64,000 nucleotides of DNA from Gemmatimonadota bacterium (lineage in GTDB: Bacteria; Gemmatimonadota; Gemmatimonadetes; Longimicrobiales; Gaopeijiaceae), in the NCBI GenBank assembly GCA_022823225.1, contig JAJDXM010000086.1, positions 1 to 64,000 on the forward strand. Direction: 5' to 3'. Under the pieces are notes generated by a model. It ran no database searches, was not told the DNA's origin, and worked only from the letters and a program-made list of their open reading frames with translations. The position numbers and the translations under genes were made by a program. Shown here in pieces: positions 51,174-58,898 of the stretch; the first letter of the stretch is position 1, and each line of letters begins with the position of its first letter.

Positions 51174-51256
51174 TGCGAAAGGGGGGACTCGAACCCCCAC
51201 GGCCAGGGGCCACAAGATCCTAAATCTTGCGCGTCTACCAGTTCCGCCACTTTCGC
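51174..51256 (-). tRNA. tRNA-Leu (anticodon UAG)
   Basis: Reading the minus strand, a 7-bp acceptor stem (GCGAAAG/CTTTCGC) ends with discriminator A at 51174. The anticodon arm is CAAGA-TTTAGGA-TCTTG, so the anticodon is TAG (reads CUN, mainly CUA). The variable arm is long, as in class II leucine tRNAs, and the T arm is GGGGG-TTCGAGT-CCCCC. CCA is not encoded. It lies between htrA and tig on the same strand and may be processed from a common transcript. Confidence 0.93.
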
Positions 51257-51345
51257 TCCTCCTCGGGATCGTTCCACGAACCCTTAAGGTAACGTAGCGG
51301 CCCGTGGAACAGGTTCCCGCTTCCTTCGGGTGGCGATCCCCCCTT

Positions 51346-52905
51346 CTACCGGGGCACGCGGAGGTTGACCATCGTGGACTGCCACTGCGACTCCCCGACC
51401 GGGCAGGAGGCGATCATCGAGACCACCTCTCCGGCGTCCACGCCCCTCAGCGCGTCCTCGTAGTCACCGGTGCCGCCGATCGTCCGCCCGTCGATCTCCT
51501 GGATGACGCACGGCCAGCCGAGCCCCTTACGGTGGGCCGGACCCCCCATCTGCACCTCTCCGATCACGACGCCGGCGGTACTTTCGAGTCCCCAGTCGCG
51601 GGCGATGTCGGTCGTAATGTCGGCGACCACGACGCCGATCTTGTCGGCGGTGCTGGTCGCCGGCGCGACGGTCTCGGCTACCGGGCGGGGGTATTCCAGC
51701 TCTTCCAGCCGCACCGTCACGTCCATGGGTTCACCGTCCCGGTAGAGGGTGATCCGCACCCTGTCTCCCGGCTCCTTGAGCGCGACGATGTGCTGCAGGT
51801 CGTTCGCCTGGCCGACCCTCTCGCCGTCGACGGCCACGATCACGTCTCCCATCCGGATCCCTGCCCGGTCCGCCGGACCTCTCGCCGCCACCGTCTGGAT
51901 GAGCGCACCGGAGACGTCCGGCAGACTCAGCGCCTCGGCGTCCTCGGACGCGACGTCTTGCAGGCTGACGCCCAGCAGGGCGCGCCGGATCCGCCCATGC
52001 GCGATCAGGTCCTCCATGACCCCGTGGGCGAGGTCGATCGGGATCGCGAAGCCGTACCCCTGGTAGACCCCGGTCCGCGAAACGAGCGCCGAGTTGATCC
52101 CGATGACCTGTCCGCGGAGGTTCACCATGGGGCCGCCCGAATTGCCCGAATTGATCACGGCGTCCGTCTGGATGAAGTCCTCGACCGCGTAGCGCGGGTT
52201 CACCTCCCGGAAGGCGGGGTTCTGCCGCAGGCTCTCATCGATAAGGTCCAGCGACCGGCCCACCGCCGAGACGATCCCGGCGGTCACCGTGTAGTCGAGA
52301 CGGGTCGAACTCCGGCGGAATCCCGGGTTTCCGATCGCCAGAACCCACTCTCCGACCTCGACCTCGGCGGACGATCCCAGAGACACGGCGGGGAAGTCAT
52401 CGCCGTCGATCCTGATCACCGCGACATCGGTAGTCGGATCGGCCCCCCCCACCCGAGCTCCGAATTCGCGTCCGTCGGGCAGCGTCACGCTGATGCGCTC
52501 GGCGTTCTGGATGACGTGGTTGTTCGTCATCACGTATCCGTCCGGGGAGATGATGAACCCGCTTCCGCTGGCCGGCTGGATCTCCGGCAGGCCCCGCTGC
52601 GGCTGCTGGCGCTGGCGGAACCAGTCCCGCGTGTCCGGTTCCCGCACCAGCCGCCGCGTGGTCTCGATTCTCACGACCGAGGGCGTTACCGCCTCCGCGA
52701 CGTTCACGAACGCTTCGCTGAGGTCGAGGGCGGGGCGCACGGCCTCCTCGCCGACGGCCGGAGCGGTCTGGACCGCCGGCAACCTGCCCGCCGTCTCCAC
52801 GAAACCGAACTGGGACGCCAGCCCCAGTCCGAAGAGAAAACAGGCCGCCACCGCGAGCGCGGCCCTGGTCTTTGCCTTCAGCGGGTCGTACATCTTTCCC
52901 CTCAT
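51346..52905 (-). CDS. HtrA/Deg-family periplasmic serine protease with two PDZ domains
   Basis: 519 residues. A membrane anchor or signal peptide at about 13-32 (AALAVAACFLFGLGLASQF). The trypsin-like domain carries the triad: His in VMTNNHVIQN, Asp in DPTTDVAVIRI, Ser in VINSGNSGGPMVN. Two PDZ domains follow (about 300-390, LLGVSLQDVASEDAEAL; about 410-510, VVADITTDIARDWGLESTAG). It degrades or refolds envelope proteins under stress. Only 9 bases after dnaK, so cytosolic and envelope stress genes share a transcript. Confidence 0.9.
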   Translation of the reverse strand: MRGKMYDPLKAKTRAALAVAACFLFGLGLASQFGFVETAGRLPAVQTAPAVGEEAVRPALDLSEAFVNVAEAVTPSVVRIETTRRLVREPDTRDWFRQRQQPQRGLPEIQPASGSGFIISPDGYVMTNNHVIQNAERISVTLPDGREFGARVGGADPTTDVAVIRIDGDDFPAVSLGSSAEVEVGEWVLAIGNPGFRRSSTRLDYTVTAGIVSAVGRSLDLIDESLRQNPAFREVNPRYAVEDFIQTDAVINSGNSGGPMVNLRGQVIGINSALVSRTGVYQGYGFAIPIDLAHGVMEDLIAHGRIRRALLGVSLQDVASEDAEALSLPDVSGALIQTVAARGPADRAGIRMGDVIVAVDGERVGQANDLQHIVALKEPGDRVRITLYRDGEPMDVTVRLEELEYPRPVAETVAPATSTADKIGVVVADITTDIARDWGLESTAGVVIGEVQMGGPAHRKGLGWPCVIQEIDGRTIGGTGDYEDALRGVDAGEVVSMIASCPVGESQWQSTMVNLRVPR

Positions 52906-52914
52906 CGTTCTCTG

Positions 52915-54843
52915 CTACCGTCCTTCGTCCACGATTTCGTAGTCGGCCTCCACCACGTCCTCGTCCTCCTCCGCGGCGGCCTCCGCGGGCTCGGCCGGCG
53001 CCTCGTCCGCCTCCGCGCCCTCCTGTGCCGCCTCGGCCGCCTGCGCCTGGTACATCTCCTGGCCCGCCGCGCTGAAGGCCTGCATCAGCTCGTCCCGCGC
53101 CTCGTTGATCTCGGCGGTGTCGCTGCCCTTGAGCGCCTGCCTGCCGCGTTCCAGCGCCGCGTCGAGCCGCTCACGCGTCTCGGACGACACCTTGTCTCCC
53201 CATTCGGCCGTGTCCTTCTCGACCTGATACACCAGCGAGTCCAGATGGTTGCGGGCCTCGACCTCCTCGCGCCGCCGCTTGTCCTCCGCCTCGTTCTTCT
53301 CGGCGTCCACGACCATCTTGTCGATCTCCGCGTCGCTCAGCCCGCTCGACGCGTCGATCCGCACCTTCTGCTCCTTCTCGGTCGCGCGGTCCTTGGCGGT
53401 CACGTGCAGGATGCCGTTGGCATCGATGTCGAAGGTGACCTCGACCTGCGGCACGCCCCGGGGCGCCGGCGGGATCCCGGTCAGCTGGAACTTCCCGATG
53501 GTGCGGTTGTCCAGCGCCATCTTGCGCTCGCCCTGCAGCACGTGGATCTCGACCGTCGTCTGGTTGTCCTCGGCGGTCGAGAAGACCTCCATCTTGCGCG
53601 TGGGGATGGTCGTGTTGCGCTCGATCAGCGAGGTCATCACGCCCCCGAGCGTCTCGATGCCGAGCGACAGCGGGGTCACGTCGAGCAGCAGCACGTCCTT
53701 GACGTCGCCGGCCAGCACGCCGCCCTGGATCGCGGCGCCGACCGCCACCACCTCGTCCGGGTTCACCCCACGGTGCGGCTCCTGCCCGAAGAACTCCTCC
53801 ACGACCTCCTGGATCTTCGGGATCCGCGTCGAGCCGCCGACCAGCACGACCTCGTCGATCTCGTCCGGGTTCATGCCCGCGTCCTCGAGCGCCTTGCCCA
53901 TGGGCGGGATGGTCCGCTGGATGAGGTGGTCGACCAGCTGCTCGAACTTCGCGCGCGAGAGCGTGTAGTTGAGGTGCTTCGGCCCCTCCTGGGTGGCGGT
54001 GATGAAGGGCAGGTTGATGTCGGTCGAAGTGGTCGACGAGAGCTCCATCTTGGCCTTCTCGGCGGCCTCCTTGAGCCGCTGCAGCGCCATCGAGTCCTTC
54101 GACAGGTCGATCCCCTGGTCCTTCTTGTACTCGGCCACCAGCCAGTCGATCAGCACCTGGTCGAAGTCGTCGCCGCCCAGGTGGGTGTCGCCGTTGGTCG
54201 CCTTCACCTCGAAGACCCCGTCGCCGATCTCGAGGATCGAGATGTCGTAGGTCCCGCCGCCGAGGTCGAAGACGGCGATCTTCTCGTCGGTCTTCTTGTC
54301 GAGCCCGTAGGCCAGGGCGGCCGCGGTCGGCTCGTTGATGATCCGCTTGACCTGAAGGCCGGCGATCTTGCCCGCGTCCTTGGTGGCCTGCCGCTGCGCG
54401 TCGTTGAAGTACGCCGGCACGGTGACCACCGCGTCGGTGACGGACTCGCCCAGGTAGTCCTCTGCGGTCTGCCGCATCTTCTGCAGGATGATCGCGGAGA
54501 TCTCGGGCGGCGTGAAGCTCTTGCCGCCGTTGGGAAGGTTGACCACGACCCTGTCCTTGCTGTCGCGCGCCACCTTGTAGGGGACCCGCTTGCGCTCGGT
54601 CTCCACCTCCGAGTAGCGCATGCCCATGAAGCGCTTGATCGAGAAGACGGTGTTCTCGGGGTTGGTGATCGCCTGGCGCCGCGCGACCTGTCCGACGAGC
54701 CGCTCCCCGTCCTTCGCGAATGCGACCACCGAGGGGGTCGTGCGGCCGCCCTCCGAGTTGGCGATGACCGTGGGTTCGCCGCCCTCCATGACCGCGACCA
54801 CGGAGTTGGTGGTGCCCAGGTCGATTCCTATGGTCTTGCCCAT
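52915..54843 (-). CDS. dnaK: Molecular chaperone DnaK (Hsp70)
   Basis: 642 residues from ATG 54841-54843, preceded by CAAGGAAGAC. Nucleotide-binding domain starts [20 protein letters not shown] and contains [13 protein letters not shown] and [14 protein letters not shown]; substrate-binding domain begins near 390 ([15 protein letters not shown]). The lid is helical and ends in an acidic tail. No grpE or dnaJ neighbours: the downstream gene is htrA. Upstream lie a sigma-54-like promoter and the five-copy palindrome array. Confidence 0.96.
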   Translation of the reverse strand: MGKTIGIDLGTTNSVVAVMEGGEPTVIANSEGGRTTPSVVAFAKDGERLVGQVARRQAITNPENTVFSIKRFMGMRYSEVETERKRVPYKVARDSKDRVVVNLPNGGKSFTPPEISAIILQKMRQTAEDYLGESVTDAVVTVPAYFNDAQRQATKDAGKIAGLQVKRIINEPTAAALAYGLDKKTDEKIAVFDLGGGTYDISILEIGDGVFEVKATNGDTHLGGDDFDQVLIDWLVAEYKKDQGIDLSKDSMALQRLKEAAEKAKMELSSTTSTDINLPFITATQEGPKHLNYTLSRAKFEQLVDHLIQRTIPPMGKALEDAGMNPDEIDEVVLVGGSTRIPKIQEVVEEFFGQEPHRGVNPDEVVAVGAAIQGGVLAGDVKDVLLLDVTPLSLGIETLGGVMTSLIERNTTIPTRKMEVFSTAEDNQTTVEIHVLQGERKMALDNRTIGKFQLTGIPPAPRGVPQVEVTFDIDANGILHVTAKDRATEKEQKVRIDASSGLSDAEIDKMVVDAEKNEAEDKRRREEVEARNHLDSLVYQVEKDTAEWGDKVSSETRERLDAALERGRQALKGSDTAEINEARDELMQAFSAAGQEMYQAQAAEAAQEGAEADEAPAEPAEAAAEEDEDVVEADYEIVDEGR

Positions 54844-54932
54844 CTGTCTTCCTTGTTCGGTGCCGGCGCGCGGCCGGCGGGGTCTGTTTCGGTGCATGTG
54901 GATGCACCTTCGAAGCTAACCGGAATACGGGG

Positions 54933-54948
54933 AGCAAGTAGTGTGCCG
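54933..54948 (-). promoter_or_regulatory. Candidate sigma-54 (-24/-12) promoter of dnaK
   Basis: The minus strand reads CGGCACACTACTTGCT. Compared with the consensus TGGCACG-N4-TTGC[AT], only the first T and the last G of the -24 box differ, and the strictly required GG-N10-GC spacing is exact (GG at 54947-54946, GC at 54935-54934). Transcription would begin about 12 bases past the GC, near 54922, leaving a leader of about 80 bases before dnaK. No equally good sigma-70 site was seen in this interval. Confidence 0.6.
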
Positions 54949-54979
54949 GAACGGTGGAGGCCGGGAGCGGCCGGGAAGT

Positions 54980-55147
54980 CTGCCATTTTGGCAGGTTTCG
55001 CGCCGGGGTCTGCCATTTTGGCAGGTTTTCGAGGGCGCGGATGACGGGGACTGCCATTTTGGCAGGTTTCACGGGGGCGGGCCACGGGGGCTGCCATTTT
55101 GGCCGCTTCCGAACCGGGCGGGGAACCGGCGGCGGCCATTTCGGCGG
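54980..55147. repeat. Five helically phased imperfect palindromes (CTGCCATTTTGGCAG) upstream of dnaK
   Basis: Copies start at 54980, 55010, 55051, 55091 and 55133. The first three are identical 15-mers with arms CTGCCA/TGGCAG around TTT and are followed by GTTT; the fourth has a degraded right arm (GGCCG) and the fifth is further diverged (CGGCCATTTCGGCGG). Spacings of 30, 41, 40 and 42 are close to whole helical turns, so all sites face one side of the DNA. Their centres lie about 65-218 bases upstream of the predicted dnaK start, the range used by enhancer-binding activators. They could alternatively serve the plus-strand gene at 55391. Confidence 0.85.
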
Positions 55148-55390
55148 CCCGAGTGCTGCGGAACCCGCAACGGAATGGAGAGCGCCGGTGCTTCTCCGCA
55201 GGAAGCCAATCGGGTGTTCATTGAGAGGTGTCGCAACATGATCCACTCTCCGCGCACCCTTCGGCATTCATTAAGGGTGAGCGCCCGTGTAACAGGCTCG
55301 CATGGGCGGCCCGCCTGGCCGGCGCCGAGCACCGGATTGCACGGCTGGGCGGCGGAGAGGAGTCTATTGCTGAAGGAGGATGGTTCGCAC
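55148..55390. other. Intergenic remainder between the palindrome array and the next gene
   Basis: I see no convincing gene here. Two related segments, TTCATTGAGAGGTG (55217) and TTCATTAAGGGTGAG (55267), repeat 50 bases apart and might mark start sites for the plus-strand gene. An in-frame ATG at 55239 could extend that gene's product N-terminally by about 50 residues, but it has no ribosome binding site, whereas GAAGGAGGA precedes ATG 55391. Confidence 0.4.
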
Positions 55391-55615
55391 ATGAAGCCCA
55401 GGGAGACGGACGATATGGTGAAAGGCGTCCAGATTGCGCTGGTGGACGGTGAGCCGAAGCTGGTGTTCTGGCGCATTGAGGACTTCCTCAGGGCGCTGAA
55501 CGCGCGCCGGGACACCGGTCTGCCGCTAACCAGCCCCAAGAGGGTCTGGGACGAGATCCACGATCGCTTCTGGCATTTGCTCAAGGACCCGGAGTTCAGG
55601 GAGGAACCCGAGTGA
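55391..55615 (+). CDS. Small hypothetical protein
   Basis: 74 residues. GAAGGAGGA lies about 10 bases before the ATG, a strong ribosome binding site. The product is charged and helical, with IALVDGEPKLVFWRIEDFLRALNARR in the middle and KRVWDEIHDRFWHLLKDPEF at the end; no signal peptide, membrane segment or Cys. I do not recognise the family. It overlaps the next gene by GTGA, so the two are translated together, suggesting a partner or regulator of the HD-domain protein. Confidence 0.6.
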   Translation: MKPRETDDMVKGVQIALVDGEPKLVFWRIEDFLRALNARRDTGLPLTSPKRVWDEIHDRFWHLLKDPEFREEPE

Positions 55616-56262
55616 CGGACATGGACGACACGCCAAAGCCGAACCCACCGACCGTGAGCTTCACCGCCATGGCGGACGGCACCCGCGAAGACTACGAGCT
55701 GCTCGATCGGCTGGAGGAGGAGTTCGCCGCCGGCACCGCCGACCGGGTGCTGGCGCACCTCCGCGAGCTGTCCGGTTCGCTGGCCGGATACCAGGTCGAC
55801 CGGCTGGAGCATTCCCTGCAGACCGCGACCCGCGCCTGGCGCGACGACGCCGACGAAGAGATGGTGGTGGCGGCGCTCCTGCACGACATCGACGACCTGC
55901 TGGCCCCGCACAGCCACGGCGAGCTGGCCGCCCTGCTGCTCCGCCCCTTCGTGACCGAGCGAACGCACTGGATCGTCCGGCACCACGGCCTGTTCCAGTA
56001 CTACTACTACGGCCACCACGTCGGTGGCGACCGCAACGCGCGCGACCGGTTCCGCGACCATCCCTGGTATCAGGACGCCGTCGACTTCTGTCACCGCTGG
56101 GACCAGTGCGCTTTCGATCCCGACTACGATTCGCTGCCGCTGGAGTTCTTCGAGCCGATGGTGCGGCGGGTTTTTGCGCGGAAGCCGTTTGGTTTGGTGG
56201 GGCGGGGGGGATTCATGATCACGGCGCCCGGTCGCCTTGATCGGCCAACCGACTCCACGTAA
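55612..56262 (+). CDS. HD-domain protein, PhnZ/TmpB-like (possible diiron oxygenase)
   Basis: 216 residues from GTG 55612. The HD motif is AALLHDIDD near 89, preceded by HSLQTATRAW (first His) and followed by SHGELAALLLRP, WIVRHHGLFQYYYYGHHVGGD and a final Asp in CHRWDQCAFDPDYD. This spacing resembles the PhnZ/TmpB/MIOX-type HD oxygenases that cleave phosphonates or related compounds with a mixed-valent diiron site, rather than phosphohydrolases. The substrate is not predictable here. The paired small upstream gene is unusual. Confidence 0.7.
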   Translation: MTDMDDTPKPNPPTVSFTAMADGTREDYELLDRLEEEFAAGTADRVLAHLRELSGSLAGYQVDRLEHSLQTATRAWRDDADEEMVVAALLHDIDDLLAPHSHGELAALLLRPFVTERTHWIVRHHGLFQYYYYGHHVGGDRNARDRFRDHPWYQDAVDFCHRWDQCAFDPDYDSLPLEFFEPMVRRVFARKPFGLVGRGGFMITAPGRLDRPTDST

Positions 56263-56326
56263 CATCCGTGTCGGCGCCGGTCTCGCGAGACCGGATATCG
56301 TCCGCGGGGTACGGGAGAGCGAAGAT

Positions 56327-56641
56327 ATGGCCCACCTGATCGGTCTTCGACGATCACATGCGTGCGTGCGCGCGCCGATGGGAGCGGCCATTGCCCTTTC
56401 GCTGCTCATGGTAACCGCCGTCGAGGGGTCCCACACGCACACGGAGGACGAGCTGCCAGCCGTGTGTGCCGTCTGCGACCTCGGTCACCAGAGTGTGCCG
56501 ACATCCGCGATGGGCACAGCGGTCATCGTCGAACCGGGCCTGGTGCACGCCCCCGCGTTTCCCGGGCGCCGGTCGGTTTCCGGGACGGTCCATCTCTCCG
56601 CTCACCGCAGTCGCGCTCCGCCGCCCACCATCTCTCTGTAG
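56327..56641 (+). CDS. Small secreted His/Cys-rich protein (paralogue of 63191-63550)
   Basis: 104 residues from ATG 56327 with GGAGAG before it. A basic n-region and hydrophobic segment (GAAIALSLLMVTAVEG) are followed by SHTHTEDE, a CAVC pair with LGH, and a C-terminal SRAPP. The same order of motifs (EASHNHDD, CVLCGH, SRAPP) occurs in the protein at 63191-63550. The His cluster plus CxxC suggests periplasmic metal binding (inference). It precedes the ABC exporter genes by 93 bases, with a strong hairpin between. Confidence 0.6.
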   Translation: MAHLIGLRRSHACVRAPMGAAIALSLLMVTAVEGSHTHTEDELPAVCAVCDLGHQSVPTSAMGTAVIVEPGLVHAPAFPGRRSVSGTVHLSAHRSRAPPPTISL

Positions 56642-56653
56642 CGACAAGCCCCT

Positions 56654-56676
56654 CTGCCGGCCCCGTGCGCCGGCAG
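56654..56676 (+). terminator. Intergenic hairpin (terminator or attenuator)
   Basis: A perfect 8-bp inverted repeat CTGCCGGC/GCCGGCAG with a 7-base loop lies 13 bases after the stop of the small His/Cys protein and about 58 before the ABC ATPase gene. There is no T-run, so it may act as a Rho-dependent pause, an attenuator or an mRNA end protecting the upstream message. Confidence 0.4.
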
Positions 56677-56734
56677 CAGACCTGTCCAGCCGGTGCGTCG
56701 ATGACGGCGTACCCAACACGAGAGATGGAAACCC

Positions 56735-57475
56735 ATGCACACCGCCGAATCGCGGGCGGGGCACGCGCCCCTTCTGGAGGCCCGCGGACTCAGCAAGGAC
56801 TACGGTGACACGCGAGCCCTTGACTCCCTCGACCTGGCCATAGCGCCGGGAGACGTCTATTGCCTCCTCGGCCCCAACGGCGCGGGGAAAACCACCACCA
56901 TCAACCTCTTCCTCGGATTCGTGGCGCCCTCGGGTGGCCAGGCCCTCGTTTCCGGCCTGGACGTATCCACGCACGACCGCGAGACGAAGCAGCAGCTCGC
57001 CTACATACCCGAGCAGGTGATGTTGTACCGCAATCTCAGCGGACTCGAAAACCTGGAGTACTTCGCCGCGTTGGGCGGGAGGGGATCGCTGGGCCGGGGA
57101 CGGCTCGCCGACATCCTGGTCGAAGCCGGCCTGGAGCCTGACGCGGTCGACCGGCGCGTATCCGATTACTCGAAGGGGATGCGGCAGAAGGTCGGCATCG
57201 CGATCGCCATGGCGAAGGAGGCCGCCGTGCTGCTGCTGGACGAGCCGACCTCCGGCCTCGATCCCAAGGCCTCGAACGAGTTCTCGGCCCTTGTCGAGCG
57301 GCTCAGGGAACGAGGCGTCGCAGTGCTCATGGCGACTCACGACCTGTTTCGCGCCAAGGACACCGGGACCCGCGTGGGCATCATGCGATACGGGCGCCTC
57401 GTCACGGAGCTGAGCACCGACGAGATCGGCCACGCCGACCTCGAGCGCATCTACCTGGAACACATGCACGATTAG
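56735..57475 (+). CDS. ABC transporter ATP-binding protein
   Basis: 246 residues. Walker A LLGPNGAGKTTTINLFLG near 44, Q-loop region YIPEQVMLYRNLSG, signature YSKGMRQKVGIA (a YSxGM variant of LSGGQ), Walker B VLLLDEPTSGLD and switch His in MATHDLF. This is the ABC-2 exporter type, like NosF or CcmA ATPases. It is followed by two DUF3526 permeases and would energise export of an unknown substrate across the inner membrane. Confidence 0.9.
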   Translation: MHTAESRAGHAPLLEARGLSKDYGDTRALDSLDLAIAPGDVYCLLGPNGAGKTTTINLFLGFVAPSGGQALVSGLDVSTHDRETKQQLAYIPEQVMLYRNLSGLENLEYFAALGGRGSLGRGRLADILVEAGLEPDAVDRRVSDYSKGMRQKVGIAIAMAKEAAVLLLDEPTSGLDPKASNEFSALVERLRERGVAVLMATHDLFRAKDTGTRVGIMRYGRLVTELSTDEIGHADLERIYLEHMHD

Positions 57476-57484
57476 GGGACACCG

Positions 57485-58897
57485 ATGATCAGACACATAA
57501 TCCGCAAGGAGTTCACCGACATCGTTCGGGACGGGCGCTTCCGCTGGTGCTCGATCCTGGTGGGCGCGCTGCTGCTGGTCGCCCTCGGCCACGGGTGGGT
57601 TCAGGCCCGCAACGCGCAGCAGGAGCACGCGGCCGCGCAGGCCACCGCCCGCGACCACTGGGAAACGCAGGGCGAGAAGAATCCGCATTCGGCGGCCCAC
57701 TACGGCATCTACGCGTTCAAGCCCCGCCTGGCGCTGTCCTTCGTCGACGAGGGGGTTGATCCGTACACCGGTACGTCGGTCTGGCTGGAGGCCCACCGGC
57801 AGAACGACTTCCTCCTGCGCCCGGCCCAGGACGCGACGGCCGCACAGCGGATCGGCGTGCTCACCGCTGCCCAGGTGCTTCAGCATCTCGTGCCCTTGCT
57901 CATCATCCTGCTCACCTTCGGCGCATTCGCCGGCGAGCGGGAGAGCGGCACGCTTCGCCAACTGCTGGCCAGCGGGATCGGTCGGCGCGAGCTGGCCGCG
58001 GGCAAGGCACTGGGCGTCAGCGGGGCGCTGGCGTTGATGCTGGTGCCCGCCGCCCTGGTAGGAGCTGCGGCCCTGGTCGTCGGGAGTCCCGGTCCGGCGG
58101 CATCCCCCCTGGCCCGGGGCGTGGTCCTGGCCGGTGTCTACCTGGCCTACTTCACCGTATTCCTCGCGCTCTCCCTGGCCGTGTCCGCCTGGGCCCGCTC
58201 GGCGCGCACCGCGCTCGTGATCCTGCTGGGCGTGTGGGTGGTGAACGGGTTGGTGGCGCCGCGCGTCGCGGTGGATCTGTCGAAGTGGCTGCACCCGACG
58301 CCGTCGGCGATCGAGTTCGCCCGCACCATCGAACGCGAAATGGCCTCCGGCGCGGGGGACATCTCTCCTCCCGACCGGGATGCGTCCACGGAACGCCTGC
58401 TGGCCGAGTACGGAGTGGAACAGGTCGAGGATCTGCCCATCAACGCTGTGGGCGTCTACCTGCAGGAGAGCGAGGAGTTCGGCAACCGGATCTTCGACCG
58501 GAACTACAGCGCGTTGTGGGACACCTTCGAACGCCAGGGCGTCGTGCACGAGACGCTGGCGGTGGCGGCGCCGCTGCTCGCGGTGCGCACGCTTTCAATG
58601 GGACTGGCCGGGACGGATGTCGAACAGCACCGTCACTTCGCCACGGCCGCGGAGACGTACCGCCGGGACCTGATGCGCAGGATGAACGGCGACATGGCCG
58701 AGAATTCCCGAACGGGCGACTTCTCGTACGCCGCCGACTCCGAGCTTTGGGAATCGGTGCCTCCGCTGCAGTACGCCGCCCCGACGCTGGGCTGGGTGCT
58801 GGGCAACCGCATCCTGTCACTCCTGGTTCTGGGGACATGGCTGGTCGGGACCGTCCTGGTGGCTGCGGCGCGCGTCCGGCGCGCGGAGGTCGGATAG
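57485..58897 (+). CDS. ABC-2 type permease (DUF3526), first subunit
   Basis: 470 residues, 9 bases after the ATPase gene. One membrane segment near 22-42, then a large extracytoplasmic domain (about 45-130), a cluster of five helices (about 133-260), a second soluble domain (about 265-430) and a last helix near 440-460. GERESGTLRQLLASGIGRREL in the first cytoplasmic loop is typical of ABC-2/DUF3526 permeases. It forms the membrane part of the exporter with the next gene product. Confidence 0.83.
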   Translation: MIRHIIRKEFTDIVRDGRFRWCSILVGALLLVALGHGWVQARNAQQEHAAAQATARDHWETQGEKNPHSAAHYGIYAFKPRLALSFVDEGVDPYTGTSVWLEAHRQNDFLLRPAQDATAAQRIGVLTAAQVLQHLVPLLIILLTFGAFAGERESGTLRQLLASGIGRRELAAGKALGVSGALALMLVPAALVGAAALVVGSPGPAASPLARGVVLAGVYLAYFTVFLALSLAVSAWARSARTALVILLGVWVVNGLVAPRVAVDLSKWLHPTPSAIEFARTIEREMASGAGDISPPDRDASTERLLAEYGVEQVEDLPINAVGVYLQESEEFGNRIFDRNYSALWDTFERQGVVHETLAVAAPLLAVRTLSMGLAGTDVEQHRHFATAAETYRRDLMRRMNGDMAENSRTGDFSYAADSELWESVPPLQYAAPTLGWVLGNRILSLLVLGTWLVGTVLVAAARVRRAEVG

Positions 58898-58898
58898 C

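Noticed and set aside
51306-51317. Palindrome GGAAC-CT-GTTCC upstream of tRNA-Leu as a repressor site
   Set aside because: Single copy with 5-bp arms, expected by chance in GC-rich DNA; no second copy nearby.
54920-54940. CCCCGTATT on the minus strand resembling a sigma-32 -10 element for dnaK
   Set aside because: No CTTGAA-like -35 at the required 13-15 bases; a CTTG lies next to it instead, as part of the sigma-54-like box.
54980-55147. The dnaK upstream repeats as a small CRISPR array
   Set aside because: Repeats are only 15 bp, perfectly dyad-symmetric, with spacers of 15-27 bp, and no cas genes are present.
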